A stretch of 64,000 nucleotides of DNA from G965267425 sp965267425 (GTDB taxonomy: Bacteria > Bacteroidota > Bacteroidia > Flavobacteriales_E > Vicingaceae): positions 2,170,001-2,234,000 of the forward strand of contig OZ253959.1 in assembly GCA_965267425.1 (NCBI GenBank), in the 5' to 3' direction. Position numbers and translations under genes: made by a program. Below, piece by piece: positions 1 to 8,459 of the stretch (position 1 is the first letter of the stretch; each line of letters begins with the position of its first letter). Under the pieces are notes generated by a model. It was given only the letters and a program-made list of their open reading frames with translations, did not search any database and was not told the origin of the DNA.

Positions 1-1
1 C

Positions 2-442
2 ATCCACACTAACTCAGCCTGGGGAACCGTTTCCAGATTAGTAGATATGGGAGTTCCTTCCTATTTGCTTGCCAGCACTCTGAATGTGACGGTTGCCCAG
101 CGCTTAGTTAGGTTGCTTTGTTCCAATTGTAAACAAAGTGAACCATTTCATCAAAAGTTGTTTCCGGGAAATTTTATTCCACCTCAAAAAACAATTGAAC
201 ACTTCAGACCAGTAGGTTGTGATCAATGTTTTTATACCGGATACAAAGGAAGAAAAGCTGTTTATGAAGTCATTCCCATTGACGGGGACTTGAGTAAACT
301 GATCAAAGAAAACAACTATGATGTGGTAGATAAATTAAAGGAAAAACAAATTACAAGGCTCATGGATAATGCGTTTCACTTGTTTCATACTGGAGAAACA
401 ACCATTGAAGAAGTGTATTCAATATTAATGAGCAATTATTGA
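2..442 (+). CDS. gspE: Type II secretion / type IV pilus assembly ATPase GspE, C-terminal part
   Basis: This is the C-terminal 146 codons of the hexameric cytoplasmic ATPase that powers pseudopilus assembly. The frame is open to the window edge, so the true start, Walker A and Walker B lie outside. The visible part begins with the family pattern HTNSAWGTVSRLVDMGV, followed by the AQRLVRLLC segment and a four-cysteine zinc-binding element made of CSNC and CDQC about 36 residues apart. Both are typical of GspE/PilB. The stop codon overlaps the ATG of the secretin gene (TGATG), so the two are translationally coupled. The assignment is firm; GspE versus PilB cannot be decided from this fragment alone. 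Confidence 0.93.
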   Translation: MHTNSAWGTVSRLVDMGVPSYLLASTLNVTVAQRLVRLLCSNCKQSEPFHQKLFPGNFIPPQKTIEHFRPVGCDQCFYTGYKGRKAVYEVIPIDGDLSKLIKENNYDVVDKLKEKQITRLMDNAFHLFHTGETTIEEVYSILMSNY

Positions 443-2379
443 TGAAGTTGATAGAGAGATATATATGTGTTTTAGCATTGGCATTAGGGTCAATGAGTAC
501 TGCATTGGCTCAGGACCGTTTTGAAAAATTGGCCAATGAGCTTGAAATTTTGAAAATTGATGCTCCTGGGCTGGACAACAAAGTAGACCTTTCTGTTACT
601 GATGTGAGTCTTGAAGAATTCATACGGGGAATTGCCAAAGCAAATGACCTGAACATCAGTGTTGATCCAGGTTTGGATGTCACTGTTGTAAATAACTTTT
701 CTGACGCTACCGTTGCAGATGTATTGGTATTTCTTGCCAAAAAAAATAACCTTGAAGTCAACTTTGTTGGCAACATTATTTCCATTTCCCCATTCATTCC
801 ACCGGTAGTAGAAAAACCAAAGGTGATTGAACCTGAAATGGATATTCGTTATGATGGAAACAAGGATATCTTGACTTTAGACCTGAAGCAACATGATTTG
901 CTTAAAGTCAGTCGGAAAATCACAGAAATTACTCCTTACAATATCATTTTGTCTCCAGGAACTGAAGGCATTAAACTCAATGCATATATCCAAGCCATGG
1001 GATTTGAACAGGCCATGTATATGTTGGGTTACGCCAATGGTTTTAGTGTTGAATTTGAAGATGACAGCACTGTATTAATTGCAAAAGAGCAAGTCACTGA
1101 AGCTGCCACCACCGAACAGAATACCAGCAACAACAGAAGAAGGCCGAACAATAAACGAGGTCAAACAACAGCTACTAATCAAGTTGATGGATTTGAATTA
1201 TTTGGTACAGATCCCAATGACATCAGTTTACGGGCAACCAATTACCCTTTGAATGATTTGATCAAAGGCATGTCCGATTCCTTGCAAATCAATTATTATC
1301 TCAATTCAGAAATTTCAGGAAATACAACCATCAACATTGAAAATACAGCATATAAAAAAGTATTGGATTACGTCTTTACCTCCACTGATTATACCTACAA
1401 AGTAATTGACGGAATATACATCATTGGTAAACGTGTCAATGAAACCTTGCGAACCACCAAGGTATTCCAACTTCAGCATAGAACAATCGAAAATGTAGTC
1501 GATTACATTCCGAAAGAACTAAGTCAAAATGTTGATATCAAAGAATTTCCTGAACTAAATAGCTTGATACTCAGTGGTTCAGAACCCAATATCCAAGAAA
1601 TGGAAATGTTTATCCGAGACATTGATAAAGTGGTTCCCTTAATTCTAATTGAGGTCATTTTGGTTGATTACCAAATGAGTCGACAGGTAAATACGGGCAT
1701 CAAAGCCAATGTTGGAGGTGAAGGTGTTCCTGAATCTTCCGGTGGATCAGTATTTCCAACCATTGATTACACACTGAACTCAGAAAGTATCAATAATCTC
1801 ATTTCAAGTTTTAACGGAAGCGGTTTGGTGAATTTAGGACGTGTATCTCCCAACTTTTATGTTCAAATCAGTGCGCTTGAATCACAAGGTGTATTAAAAG
1901 TGCGATCAACCCCTAAACTGGCAACACTTAACGGAAATGAAGCCAGTTTGAGCATTGGTAGCACGGAATACTATTTGATCGAATCGCAAAACGTCATTGG
2001 AACACAAAACCCGTCGACCACATTTACTCAGCAATACAAACCTGTAAATGCTGATTTAAGTGTAACCATCAAACCCATGGTTTCCGGGGATGATCAAATA
2101 ACATTGGACATCACGGTAACCCAATCTGATTTCACCAATAAAATTTCGGAAACTGCCCCTCCTGGTACTACCACGCGTAGTTTCAGCTCCCTACTTCGTA
2201 TCAAAAATGAAGAAATGGTATTGTTGGGTGGGCTCGAAGAAAAAACAATTGATAAATCCGGCTCAGGTGTGCCATTCTTATCGAGAATTCCAATCATTAA
2301 ATGGTTTTTCAGTAGTCGTTCCGATCTAAAGTCCAAAACCAAACTGAACATATTCATTAAACCAACTGTCATTTATTAA
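442..2379 (+). CDS. gspD: Type II secretion system secretin GspD
   Basis: Outer-membrane secretin of 645 residues, the channel through which substrates leave the cell. A signal peptide covers about residues 1-24 and ends at TALA-Q. Next come an STN-like and N-domains (about 50-400), broken by an Asn/Arg/Thr-rich linker near residues 222-247. The secretin core fills the last 250 residues and contains VPFLSRIPIIKWFF at about 610, the conserved C-terminal secretin motif. I chose the ATG at 442 because it overlaps the gspE stop; a TTG one codon earlier is in frame but needless. The stop overlaps the next start as TAATG. Family membership is clear. PilQ is the alternative name, but the nearby GspK/I/J-like pseudopilins favour GspD. 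Confidence 0.93.
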   Translation: MKLIERYICVLALALGSMSTALAQDRFEKLANELEILKIDAPGLDNKVDLSVTDVSLEEFIRGIAKANDLNISVDPGLDVTVVNNFSDATVADVLVFLAKKNNLEVNFVGNIISISPFIPPVVEKPKVIEPEMDIRYDGNKDILTLDLKQHDLLKVSRKITEITPYNIILSPGTEGIKLNAYIQAMGFEQAMYMLGYANGFSVEFEDDSTVLIAKEQVTEAATTEQNTSNNRRRPNNKRGQTTATNQVDGFELFGTDPNDISLRATNYPLNDLIKGMSDSLQINYYLNSEISGNTTINIENTAYKKVLDYVFTSTDYTYKVIDGIYIIGKRVNETLRTTKVFQLQHRTIENVVDYIPKELSQNVDIKEFPELNSLILSGSEPNIQEMEMFIRDIDKVVPLILIEVILVDYQMSRQVNTGIKANVGGEGVPESSGGSVFPTIDYTLNSESINNLISSFNGSGLVNLGRVSPNFYVQISALESQGVLKVRSTPKLATLNGNEASLSIGSTEYYLIESQNVIGTQNPSTTFTQQYKPVNADLSVTIKPMVSGDDQITLDITVTQSDFTNKISETAPPGTTTRSFSSLLRIKNEEMVLLGGLEEKTIDKSGSGVPFLSRIPIIKWFFSSRSDLKSKTKLNIFIKPTVIY

Positions 2380-3620
2380 TGAATATCAAGGAAACATATC
2401 ATCAGTTGATTAGAGGCAATATGGCACTTTGTCTGTTTGCTAAATGTGTATCCATGGACAAACAGCTTTGGACAGGCATATTGCTCAAAAACGAACGAGG
2501 ACTGGTAAAAATTGAAAAATCTATAAGTGATGTTGATGACCTTTCTGAAGTGCTGGAATCCTTTGGGAAAAATTTCCCAGTATTATTGGGTATTGATGGA
2601 ACGGGTGTGCTGCACAAGCAAATGGAATATAAAAATGACCAAGACATGGACATGTTGCAGTCTATTCTGCCCAATGCAAAGGTCGATGATTTTTATCTAC
2701 AAAAAGTGAATTTTGATGGTTCAAGATGGGCCTCAGTGATACGAAAATCCATGTTGGAAAGCATACTCAACCAATTGGATGATTTGGGGGTTCGGACCAT
2801 TGCATTGCATCTAGGAATGTTTCATGTAGTCAACATTTTGGAGATGGCAAATCTTCAAAACAATCATCTCACCATTGGAGGAGTTACGTATGCATTTGGA
2901 GCGAATTCAATTCAGTCGATCAAAGTTGGGCAACAAGAAGATTATGCGCCATTTGAGCAATTTGATGGAAAAGATACATCTCCTATCCTCTTTGCCGCGC
3001 ATTCTGTAGCACTTCTATATTTCACCGGATTCAATGAATTGGAAAATGACTTTTCAGAAAAGATTATTGCCAACCAGGAAGATTTTTCCTACAGCCAATT
3101 GTTTAGAGGTGGAGTGAAAATTTCGCTTGCAGTATTCTTAGTTGCTCTGCTCTGCAATTTCTTTTTGTTCGATCATTATTCTTCCAAATTCAATGAACTT
3201 TCTGAACATGCCAGCTACAACACCATGCAAATAAAAAAGTTGGAGTCGCTCAAGGAAGAATACAATCGCAAGGACATTTTTTTTACCAGTGGAAATTATG
3301 GAAATACCACGGCCATATCCTATTACTCGGATAGAATAGCAAAGGTGATTCCAAATACGATTTTGCTGCAGAAGATGTCTGTCAATCCAGTCCAGAAAAT
3401 CACATCAAAAAATCAGCATGCCGGGTATAGAAGTAACATTATACACATTGTTGGACAAACTGGAAAGGAAAAATCACTCAACACCTGGATTGCGGACTTA
3501 CAGGAATTAAGTTGGATAAAAGAAGTAGTAATTGTTGATTACATCTACAAAGGGTCGAATAAACCTGCAAAATTTAAATTGGACATAACTGTTAAAGATG
3601 AATTCAAAACTCAGTCATAA
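2379..3620 (+). CDS. GspL-like (PilM/PilN-like) inner-membrane assembly protein
   Basis: A 413-residue protein between the secretin and a PilO-like gene. The first 240 residues are soluble and predicted cytoplasmic, in the place of the actin-like PilM or GspL cytoplasmic domain. One membrane segment follows at about 246-265 (SLAVFLVALLCNFFLF). After it comes a coiled-coil-like stretch (KKLESLKEEYNRKD) and a periplasmic ferredoxin-like tail, as in PilN. A PilM-PilN fusion is exactly the layout of GspL, which links the ATPase to the inner-membrane platform. Sequence similarity is weak, so the call rests on topology, size and gene order. The ATG shares one base with the gspD stop, and its 3' end overlaps the next gene by 23 bases. 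Confidence 0.7.
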   Translation: MNIKETYHQLIRGNMALCLFAKCVSMDKQLWTGILLKNERGLVKIEKSISDVDDLSEVLESFGKNFPVLLGIDGTGVLHKQMEYKNDQDMDMLQSILPNAKVDDFYLQKVNFDGSRWASVIRKSMLESILNQLDDLGVRTIALHLGMFHVVNILEMANLQNNHLTIGGVTYAFGANSIQSIKVGQQEDYAPFEQFDGKDTSPILFAAHSVALLYFTGFNELENDFSEKIIANQEDFSYSQLFRGGVKISLAVFLVALLCNFFLFDHYSSKFNELSEHASYNTMQIKKLESLKEEYNRKDIFFTSGNYGNTTAISYYSDRIAKVIPNTILLQKMSVNPVQKITSKNQHAGYRSNIIHIVGQTGKEKSLNTWIADLQELSWIKEVVIVDYIYKGSNKPAKFKLDITVKDEFKTQS

Positions 3621-4134
3621 GACCCGATTTTATATGCTGATTGGAGCCTTTGTTTTGCTCAGTTTTCTGAGCTGGAATTTGGCCATTTCAGAAACAGTTG
3701 GACTGGCCTCCAATTGCCAGAAAATAGAAGAAGATAACTTACGAATGGGTAGCACATTAAAAGAAATAAGTTCCTACGAAAAAAAGGTTCATTTATTAAA
3801 TGCGCAAGTGGGTATGGGTGATGCGCAATTAACCAATGTTCAGCAACAATTGTTGGCATTGATTACGGACTTTGGCAAAAAGAACTCCATTCATCTGCGC
3901 AAATTTCCTGCACCCATTCAAATTCAAAATTCAGGTTATTCAGTTTCTACCATTCCAGTTGTGGTAGAAGGTCCGTATGTAGCGCTTGTCCGATTGTTGC
4001 ACGAAATTGAATTTACTGATCAATTGGGAAAAGTTGTTTCAGTTGATTTTGAAAAAGAGTTGAACCGAAAAACGAAACGTATGGAACTGAATGCTACCAT
4101 TTATCTACAATACATTAATTCCACTCAGTCATGA
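3598..4134 (+). CDS. GspM/PilO-like inner-membrane protein
   Basis: A 178-residue bitopic protein. It has a short cytoplasmic N-terminus, one membrane segment at about residues 11-31 (FYMLIGAFVLLSFLSWNLAI), a coiled-coil-prone region, and a periplasmic ferredoxin-like domain with the PVVVEGPYVALVRLLHEIE strand-helix pattern common in PilO. Its partner in such systems is the GspL/PilN-like product encoded just upstream, whose gene it overlaps by 23 bases. The next gene overlaps its stop as ATGA. Function is inferred from topology and position; primary sequence alone would not settle PilO versus GspM. Confidence 0.68.
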   Translation: MNSKLSHKTRFYMLIGAFVLLSFLSWNLAISETVGLASNCQKIEEDNLRMGSTLKEISSYEKKVHLLNAQVGMGDAQLTNVQQQLLALITDFGKKNSIHLRKFPAPIQIQNSGYSVSTIPVVVEGPYVALVRLLHEIEFTDQLGKVVSVDFEKELNRKTKRMELNATIYLQYINSTQS

Positions 4135-5084
4135 AAAAAATAATCTTCATCATCAGCTGCATAGGAATCGCATTGACCTATTCTTGCAAAGACATTCTTG
4201 AAGAAGATCTTGGGAAATACAATATTATCATCATTGCACCAACGGATGAATTGCAAACGGAAATTCAGACACATACTTTCTTATGGGAAAAGAACAAATA
4301 CGTAACTGGATATGAATTCCAAATTGTGAGCAAAAGCTTTAATCAAGCTGAACGAATCATTGCCAATGAAGATTTAACTGAATCCACCAATTTTATTGAA
4401 TATACACTGAGTCCGGGTGTGTACGAATGGCGAGTAAGAGGTTACAACAACAGCAGTGAAACTCCATATGCCACTCATTCTCTTGTCATCGATAGTTCTT
4501 TGAATTTAACCAACAACAAAGTCATCAATATATATCCCTCCGATGACGCATACATTAGTAATTCTTCCATTACTTTTTCATGGCAGGAATTGGCGGCAGC
4601 AACTTCTTATGAAATTGTTGTCAGAAAAGGAAATAGCTCAGGTGAAGATGTATTTACACAATCTGGAATAACAGGGACTACCGTCACCAACGCTGCCACA
4701 ATGGCCAATGATTCGTATGCATGGGCGGTTAGAGGAATCAATGATAATTCCGTGACTACCCTTGACTTCAATTTGTTTGTTATAGATACCGTCAAACCTG
4801 CTACCCCTTCAAGTTTGCTTCCTGTAACCAATACAAATGAAACTGATTCATCCGTGACATTTTCCTGGACCAGAGCTGACGACAATGGCGCACCCATATC
4901 TGATAGTATATTCATTTACAATGATTTAAATCTCACGGATCTTCTAAAAGCAGCTCCGGCAAGTAACAAGGCTTACACCGACGGAACACTACCAAGGGAT
5001 ACGCTTTACTGGAGGGTTAGATCCATTGACCAAGCTGGAAACCTTGGATCATTTAGTCAATCCAATACCATTATTCTTGAATGA
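4131..5084 (+). CDS. Fibronectin type III-like lipoprotein inside the T2SS operon
   Basis: A 317-residue predicted lipoprotein: hydrophobic signal, then a lipobox-like ALTYSC with Cys at about residue 19. The rest looks like three consecutive beta-sandwich repeats of fibronectin type III character. Each has the pattern F.W......YE..V and ends with Y.W.VRG or YWRVRSID (about residues 35-115, 125-210 and 215-315). It overlaps both neighbours by four bases, so it is an integral part of the secretion operon, although no classical Gsp protein matches it. A plausible role is an outer-membrane-anchored accessory or pilotin-like protein for the secretin; that is inference. Confidence 0.75.
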   Translation: MKKIIFIISCIGIALTYSCKDILEEDLGKYNIIIIAPTDELQTEIQTHTFLWEKNKYVTGYEFQIVSKSFNQAERIIANEDLTESTNFIEYTLSPGVYEWRVRGYNNSSETPYATHSLVIDSSLNLTNNKVINIYPSDDAYISNSSITFSWQELAAATSYEIVVRKGNSSGEDVFTQSGITGTTVTNAATMANDSYAWAVRGINDNSVTTLDFNLFVIDTVKPATPSSLLPVTNTNETDSSVTFSWTRADDNGAPISDSIFIYNDLNLTDLLKAAPASNKAYTDGTLPRDTLYWRVRSIDQAGNLGSFSQSNTIILE

Positions 5085-5560
5085 AAAACAAAAAACTGAC
5101 ATATTTTCTCATTCCCATTGCCATCATCGTATGGGGTGGAATTATATTGAGAATTGTTGGTTTTAATAACAATGATGAAATAACTGGTCAAACCCCTGCA
5201 AACGAAGCAATTGCAGACACAATTGTCATTGAGAAAAATAATTTTGAATTGATGGCAAATTACAGAGATCCTTTCCTTGGCAAGTTCATTAAAGGAATCA
5301 ATCAATCCACAAATAAAAAGCCCAAATCCACCAAAAAAGTGGTGCCAAAAAAAATAAAAAAAGCACCTATTGTATGGCCGGTTATTGATTACGACGGATC
5401 CATTCGATCAAATGAAAAGGTGATTGCCGTTATGAAAATTGACAGTAAAAAATACTTGCTGGAAAAAGGTGAAGAACTAAATGACATGGTCGTTAAAGAA
5501 GTGTTTCCTGATTCCGTCATTTTGGTGTTTAAAAAAGAAACAAAAACCTTTCCCAAATGA
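5081..5560 (+). CDS. GspC/PilP-like periplasmic connector
   Basis: A 159-residue protein with an N-terminal membrane anchor (about residues 7-25), then a DPFLGKF motif near residue 65, a Lys-rich linker, and a small beta domain (about 95-159) with IRSNEKVIAVMKIDSKKYLL and VKEVFPDSVILVFKKE. This order, anchor, DPF motif, basic/Pro linker and small beta-barrel, is the layout of GspC and PilP, which tie the inner-membrane platform to the secretin N-domains. Its ATG overlaps the stop of the lipoprotein gene and its stop overlaps the MORN gene. The HR-like domain is recognisable but divergent. Confidence 0.72.
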   Translation: MKNKKLTYFLIPIAIIVWGGIILRIVGFNNNDEITGQTPANEAIADTIVIEKNNFELMANYRDPFLGKFIKGINQSTNKKPKSTKKVVPKKIKKAPIVWPVIDYDGSIRSNEKVIAVMKIDSKKYLLEKGEELNDMVVKEVFPDSVILVFKKETKTFPK

Positions 5561-6408
5561 AAAAATCCATCAATTTGATCATCCTTGTCATGTTGGGAAT
5601 ATCTACGTACTCTCAATTTTCTGAACACAAATATTCTACCAAAGAAATTCGGGTCAGAGAGGATAACAAAGTAATCATTGCTTCCATTTTGATTGGAAAA
5701 CACAAGGAAGTTCCGAAAAAATTGGAGCAAGAATACCTGTGGTATTTAAACAATGAAATCAAAACCACCAAAGGAGATTATTACGGAAAATTATTGCACG
5801 GGGAGTACCGCATCTTTGATAAGAACAACAACATCATTTCAAGTGGAATGGTTCAAAAAGGTCTTCGGGAAGGTCAATGGATTGAATGGCATGACAACGG
5901 TAATTACAAAAACATTGGTCATTGGCATAAAGGTCAGCCACATGGTAAATGGACCAACTTCGGGTATGATGGCATGATACTTTCCAAGGTTGTCTATAAA
6001 CATGGCGTTGAGAAAAAACGGATAGATGTAAAAGCTTTGGAAGCTGAAGCTGAAACAAAAGAAAAGCAGAAAAAAGAACAAAAGCTAAAACAGGAATCAG
6101 TCATTCATGACTCCACTAAAATTGATACTGCTGTTGAACATAAAGCTCGCAGACCCTGGTTTGGATTCCTCAAGCGAAAATCTTCCGACAGTTCCAACAC
6201 GGAAACAATGTCTTCAAAAGATTTAGGAAAACCCAAAGAACAAAAAGATGCTCCTGAAAAAGAAAATAAACCATCCAAAAGGAAAAAAGAATCGGACGAA
6301 AGTTCCAATCGTTCACAGGATTCTACAGATAACACCTCGACAACAAAAAGAAGGAAAGGACGTCCACCAGCAGAAGAGACAAAAAAAGATGAATCACCAA
6401 ATGAATAA
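5557..6408 (+). CDS. Secreted MORN-repeat protein with charged C-terminal tail
   Basis: A 283-residue protein with a signal peptide (about 1-19) and a central run of MORN/YwqK-type repeats at about residues 65-140: GKLLHGEYRIFD, GLREGQWIEWHDNG, HWHKGQPHGKWTNF. From about residue 150 the protein is low in complexity, first Lys/Glu/Gln-rich and then Ser/Lys/Asp-rich, probably disordered. MORN repeats form beta-hairpin rods that often act as scaffolds. Overlapping starts and stops place it firmly in the secretion operon, but no role in type II secretion is known to me for this type of protein. The basic end could bind the cell wall or acidic partners; that is speculation. Confidence 0.78.
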   Translation: MKKSINLIILVMLGISTYSQFSEHKYSTKEIRVREDNKVIIASILIGKHKEVPKKLEQEYLWYLNNEIKTTKGDYYGKLLHGEYRIFDKNNNIISSGMVQKGLREGQWIEWHDNGNYKNIGHWHKGQPHGKWTNFGYDGMILSKVVYKHGVEKKRIDVKALEAEAETKEKQKKEQKLKQESVIHDSTKIDTAVEHKARRPWFGFLKRKSSDSSNTETMSSKDLGKPKEQKDAPEKENKPSKRKKESDESSNRSQDSTDNTSTTKRRKGRPPAEETKKDESPNE

Positions 6409-6410
6409 TC

Positions 6411-7661
6411 ATGCTCAAAGCAGGTTCCATTGTATACGCCATTTTTGTGTCATTGATATTTTCAATACTCTCTTCCTCATTGATCATGATTACCTATCTG
6501 AATCGAAAAATCAATACCGATTTGGATATCGAACATGATTTGAAAAGGCATGCTCAATCAGGAATTCAGCTTCTGCTTTTAGAAGATTCAAACATTGAAT
6601 ACGGTCAGCGAACAGAAATTCAGTTGTTTGATGATGATCCTCAAAAAGTCATTTTGAAACGCATACCTTGGGGAGCATATGAGGTCATTTCTTCAAGGGC
6701 AGAAAAGAATGCCAAAACACATCATATGACTGCACTGACAGGCATAAAGACAAATGATGATTCAAAGGTGGCTCTTTACTTGCAAGAACGAAATCAACCC
6801 TTGTCACTGTGTGGCGAGACACTCATCAAAGGTGATTGTTATCTGCCAAAATCAGGAGTAAAAAGGGCCTACGTTGAAGGGAAAAATTTTGTTGGCGACC
6901 AGCTAATCCATGGAAAGGTGAGAAACATAGGAGCCCATTTTCCACAGTTGACCAAACAATTTCGAGACGATGGTCATTGGAATGAAGTGGATGCTAATCT
7001 TGAATCCATCAGGTTTGATTTTGATGAAATCGAAACAGACTCTGTTTCTAATTCCTTTGATTCATTGACAATGGTTATTCAATCCAATGATGAATTAACC
7101 TTATCAGAGTATTATGCAGGAAATGTAATTATCACTTCCGAAAAAGCCATCCATATCTCTTCATCTGCCATGCTTAAAAATGTGCTGGTGGCTGCTCCAT
7201 ACATCTACGTCAAAGATGATTTCACAGGAACAGCTCAATTTATTGCATCTGACTCTATCATTGTGGGTGAAAATTGCAACTTCCACTACCCTTCATCATT
7301 TGTGATTCACTCGAAAAACCCAGCATCTTCCGAAGGAATTGTTTTTGGAAGCAAATCCAAATTAGACGGATGTCTGATTTTATATCGAAATTATTATGAC
7401 CGACGTAATCGTTCTGTGCTTTCCATTGAAAAGGAGGCAGAAATTACGGGTCAGGTCTACTGCAATGATGCGGTCAATTTAAAAGGTAGTATTCGAGGTA
7501 GTCTGGTCTGCAGTCGCTTTGTCTTGAAAACGCAATCTTCTATTTATGAAAATCATTTGATGGATGCCACCATTGACAAAGATGGATTGTCTAAAGAATT
7601 TGTGGGGAATTCATTTTTCTCCACATCTGGAATCAAAGAAATTATTCAATGGCTCAATTAA
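6411..7661 (+). CDS. GspK/PilX-like minor pseudopilin candidate
   Basis: A 416-residue protein with a very short N-terminus followed by a long hydrophobic helix (MLKAGSIVYAIFVSLIF, residues 1-30) and a large extracytoplasmic domain. There is no Glu at position 5 of the presumed mature helix. That absence and the large size fit GspK, the tip subunit of the pseudopilus, which also lacks this Glu. About residues 210-375 form regular short beta repeats (SSAMLKNVLVAAPYIYVKDD, GSIRGSLVCSRFVLKTQSSI) resembling a bactofilin-like beta-solenoid, which is not typical of GspK. It lies directly before two pseudopilins and overlaps the first by 13 bases. The role is inferred mainly from position. Confidence 0.6.
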   Translation: MLKAGSIVYAIFVSLIFSILSSSLIMITYLNRKINTDLDIEHDLKRHAQSGIQLLLLEDSNIEYGQRTEIQLFDDDPQKVILKRIPWGAYEVISSRAEKNAKTHHMTALTGIKTNDDSKVALYLQERNQPLSLCGETLIKGDCYLPKSGVKRAYVEGKNFVGDQLIHGKVRNIGAHFPQLTKQFRDDGHWNEVDANLESIRFDFDEIETDSVSNSFDSLTMVIQSNDELTLSEYYAGNVIITSEKAIHISSSAMLKNVLVAAPYIYVKDDFTGTAQFIASDSIIVGENCNFHYPSSFVIHSKNPASSEGIVFGSKSKLDGCLILYRNYYDRRNRSVLSIEKEAEITGQVYCNDAVNLKGSIRGSLVCSRFVLKTQSSIYENHLMDATIDKDGLSKEFVGNSFFSTSGIKEIIQWLN

Positions 7662-8002
7662 AACATTCCATACCCGCCTTCAGTTTAATTGATGTCATTG
7701 TAGCAATGATTATTGTGATGTTGAGTTTCGTCATTACCGTTCACTTATTTGTATCCATTCAGCGTTCATCAACCAACGAAACTGAAGTTCGAGCGCTGCT
7801 AAAAATGGACGAGATGATCAATGTTTCCTTAAAGGCAGATGAGAATTACGCCGAATACAAAAGTGAGTCATTTGAAATTTTTTTGGAAAATACCCCTTAT
7901 CAGCCTCATCCAGAATTAAATCATATTAGAATGGTAGCACTGAAACCAAATGGTGACACATTGGCCTACCAGCAATATTTATTATTTGATTACGATGAAT
8001 AA
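7649..8002 (+). CDS. Pseudopilin with divergent cleavage site (GspI-like position)
   Basis: A 117-residue type IV pilin-like protein. The N-terminus carries the prepilin signal IPA/FSLIDVIVAM: a short basic leader, cleavage before Phe, and a 20-residue hydrophobic helix. Two features differ from the consensus G/FTLIE: Ala replaces Gly at -1, and Asp replaces Glu at mature position 5. The small size and the location between a GspK-like and a second pseudopilin gene suggest a minor pseudopilin such as GspI. It overlaps both neighbours (13 bases upstream, 8 downstream). Confidence 0.8.
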   Translation: MAQLKHSIPAFSLIDVIVAMIIVMLSFVITVHLFVSIQRSSTNETEVRALLKMDEMINVSLKADENYAEYKSESFEIFLENTPYQPHPELNHIRMVALKPNGDTLAYQQYLLFDYDE

Positions 8003-8456
8003 GGTGAATGCATTTACATTGTTTGAACTTGTGGTATCCTTGACGGTTAGTGCAATTTTAATTGCCATTGTATACACCTCATTGGATGTCATTCAGAAAA
8101 GATTTGAGTCCACCAAAAGAAAACATCAACAAAACTATGCGGAAAGGCTCATTCAAAAAATAATGGATCATGACATTGAAAAATGTGGTTGGGTAACAGC
8201 CTCTGCAAACCATGTGAATTGTCACATTGATAGTAATCGCGCCATTCAGTATACTATTTCAGATTCTGTATTGACAAGAATTGATTCCATTACGATAGAC
8301 ACATTGAGCAAGAATGTTTGGAATGTCAAACATTGGTTTCAAAATGAAGAAAGACTGGATTCATCATTGGCCGATTTGATTTGGATAGAAATGAATGACG
8401 AAAAAGTTTACACATTCAAAAAATGGTATGCAGCCGATATGCTTATTCACTTTTAA
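7995..8456 (+). CDS. Pseudopilin (GspJ/GspH-like position)
   Basis: A 153-residue minor pseudopilin. The N-terminus MNKVNA/FTLFELVVSLTV is a prepilin leader with cleavage before Phe, Ala at -1 and the conserved Glu at mature position 5, followed by a hydrophobic helix. The ATG at 7995 was chosen because it puts the leader peptide at the N-terminus and overlaps the preceding stop (ATGAATAA); the frame is open 45 bases further upstream, but that extension would bury the leader. The remaining globular region has no family I recognise. Its neighbours indicate a pseudopilus subunit. Confidence 0.8.
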   Translation: MNKVNAFTLFELVVSLTVSAILIAIVYTSLDVIQKRFESTKRKHQQNYAERLIQKIMDHDIEKCGWVTASANHVNCHIDSNRAIQYTISDSVLTRIDSITIDTLSKNVWNVKHWFQNEERLDSSLADLIWIEMNDEKVYTFKKWYAADMLIHF

Positions 8457-8459
8457 CTT

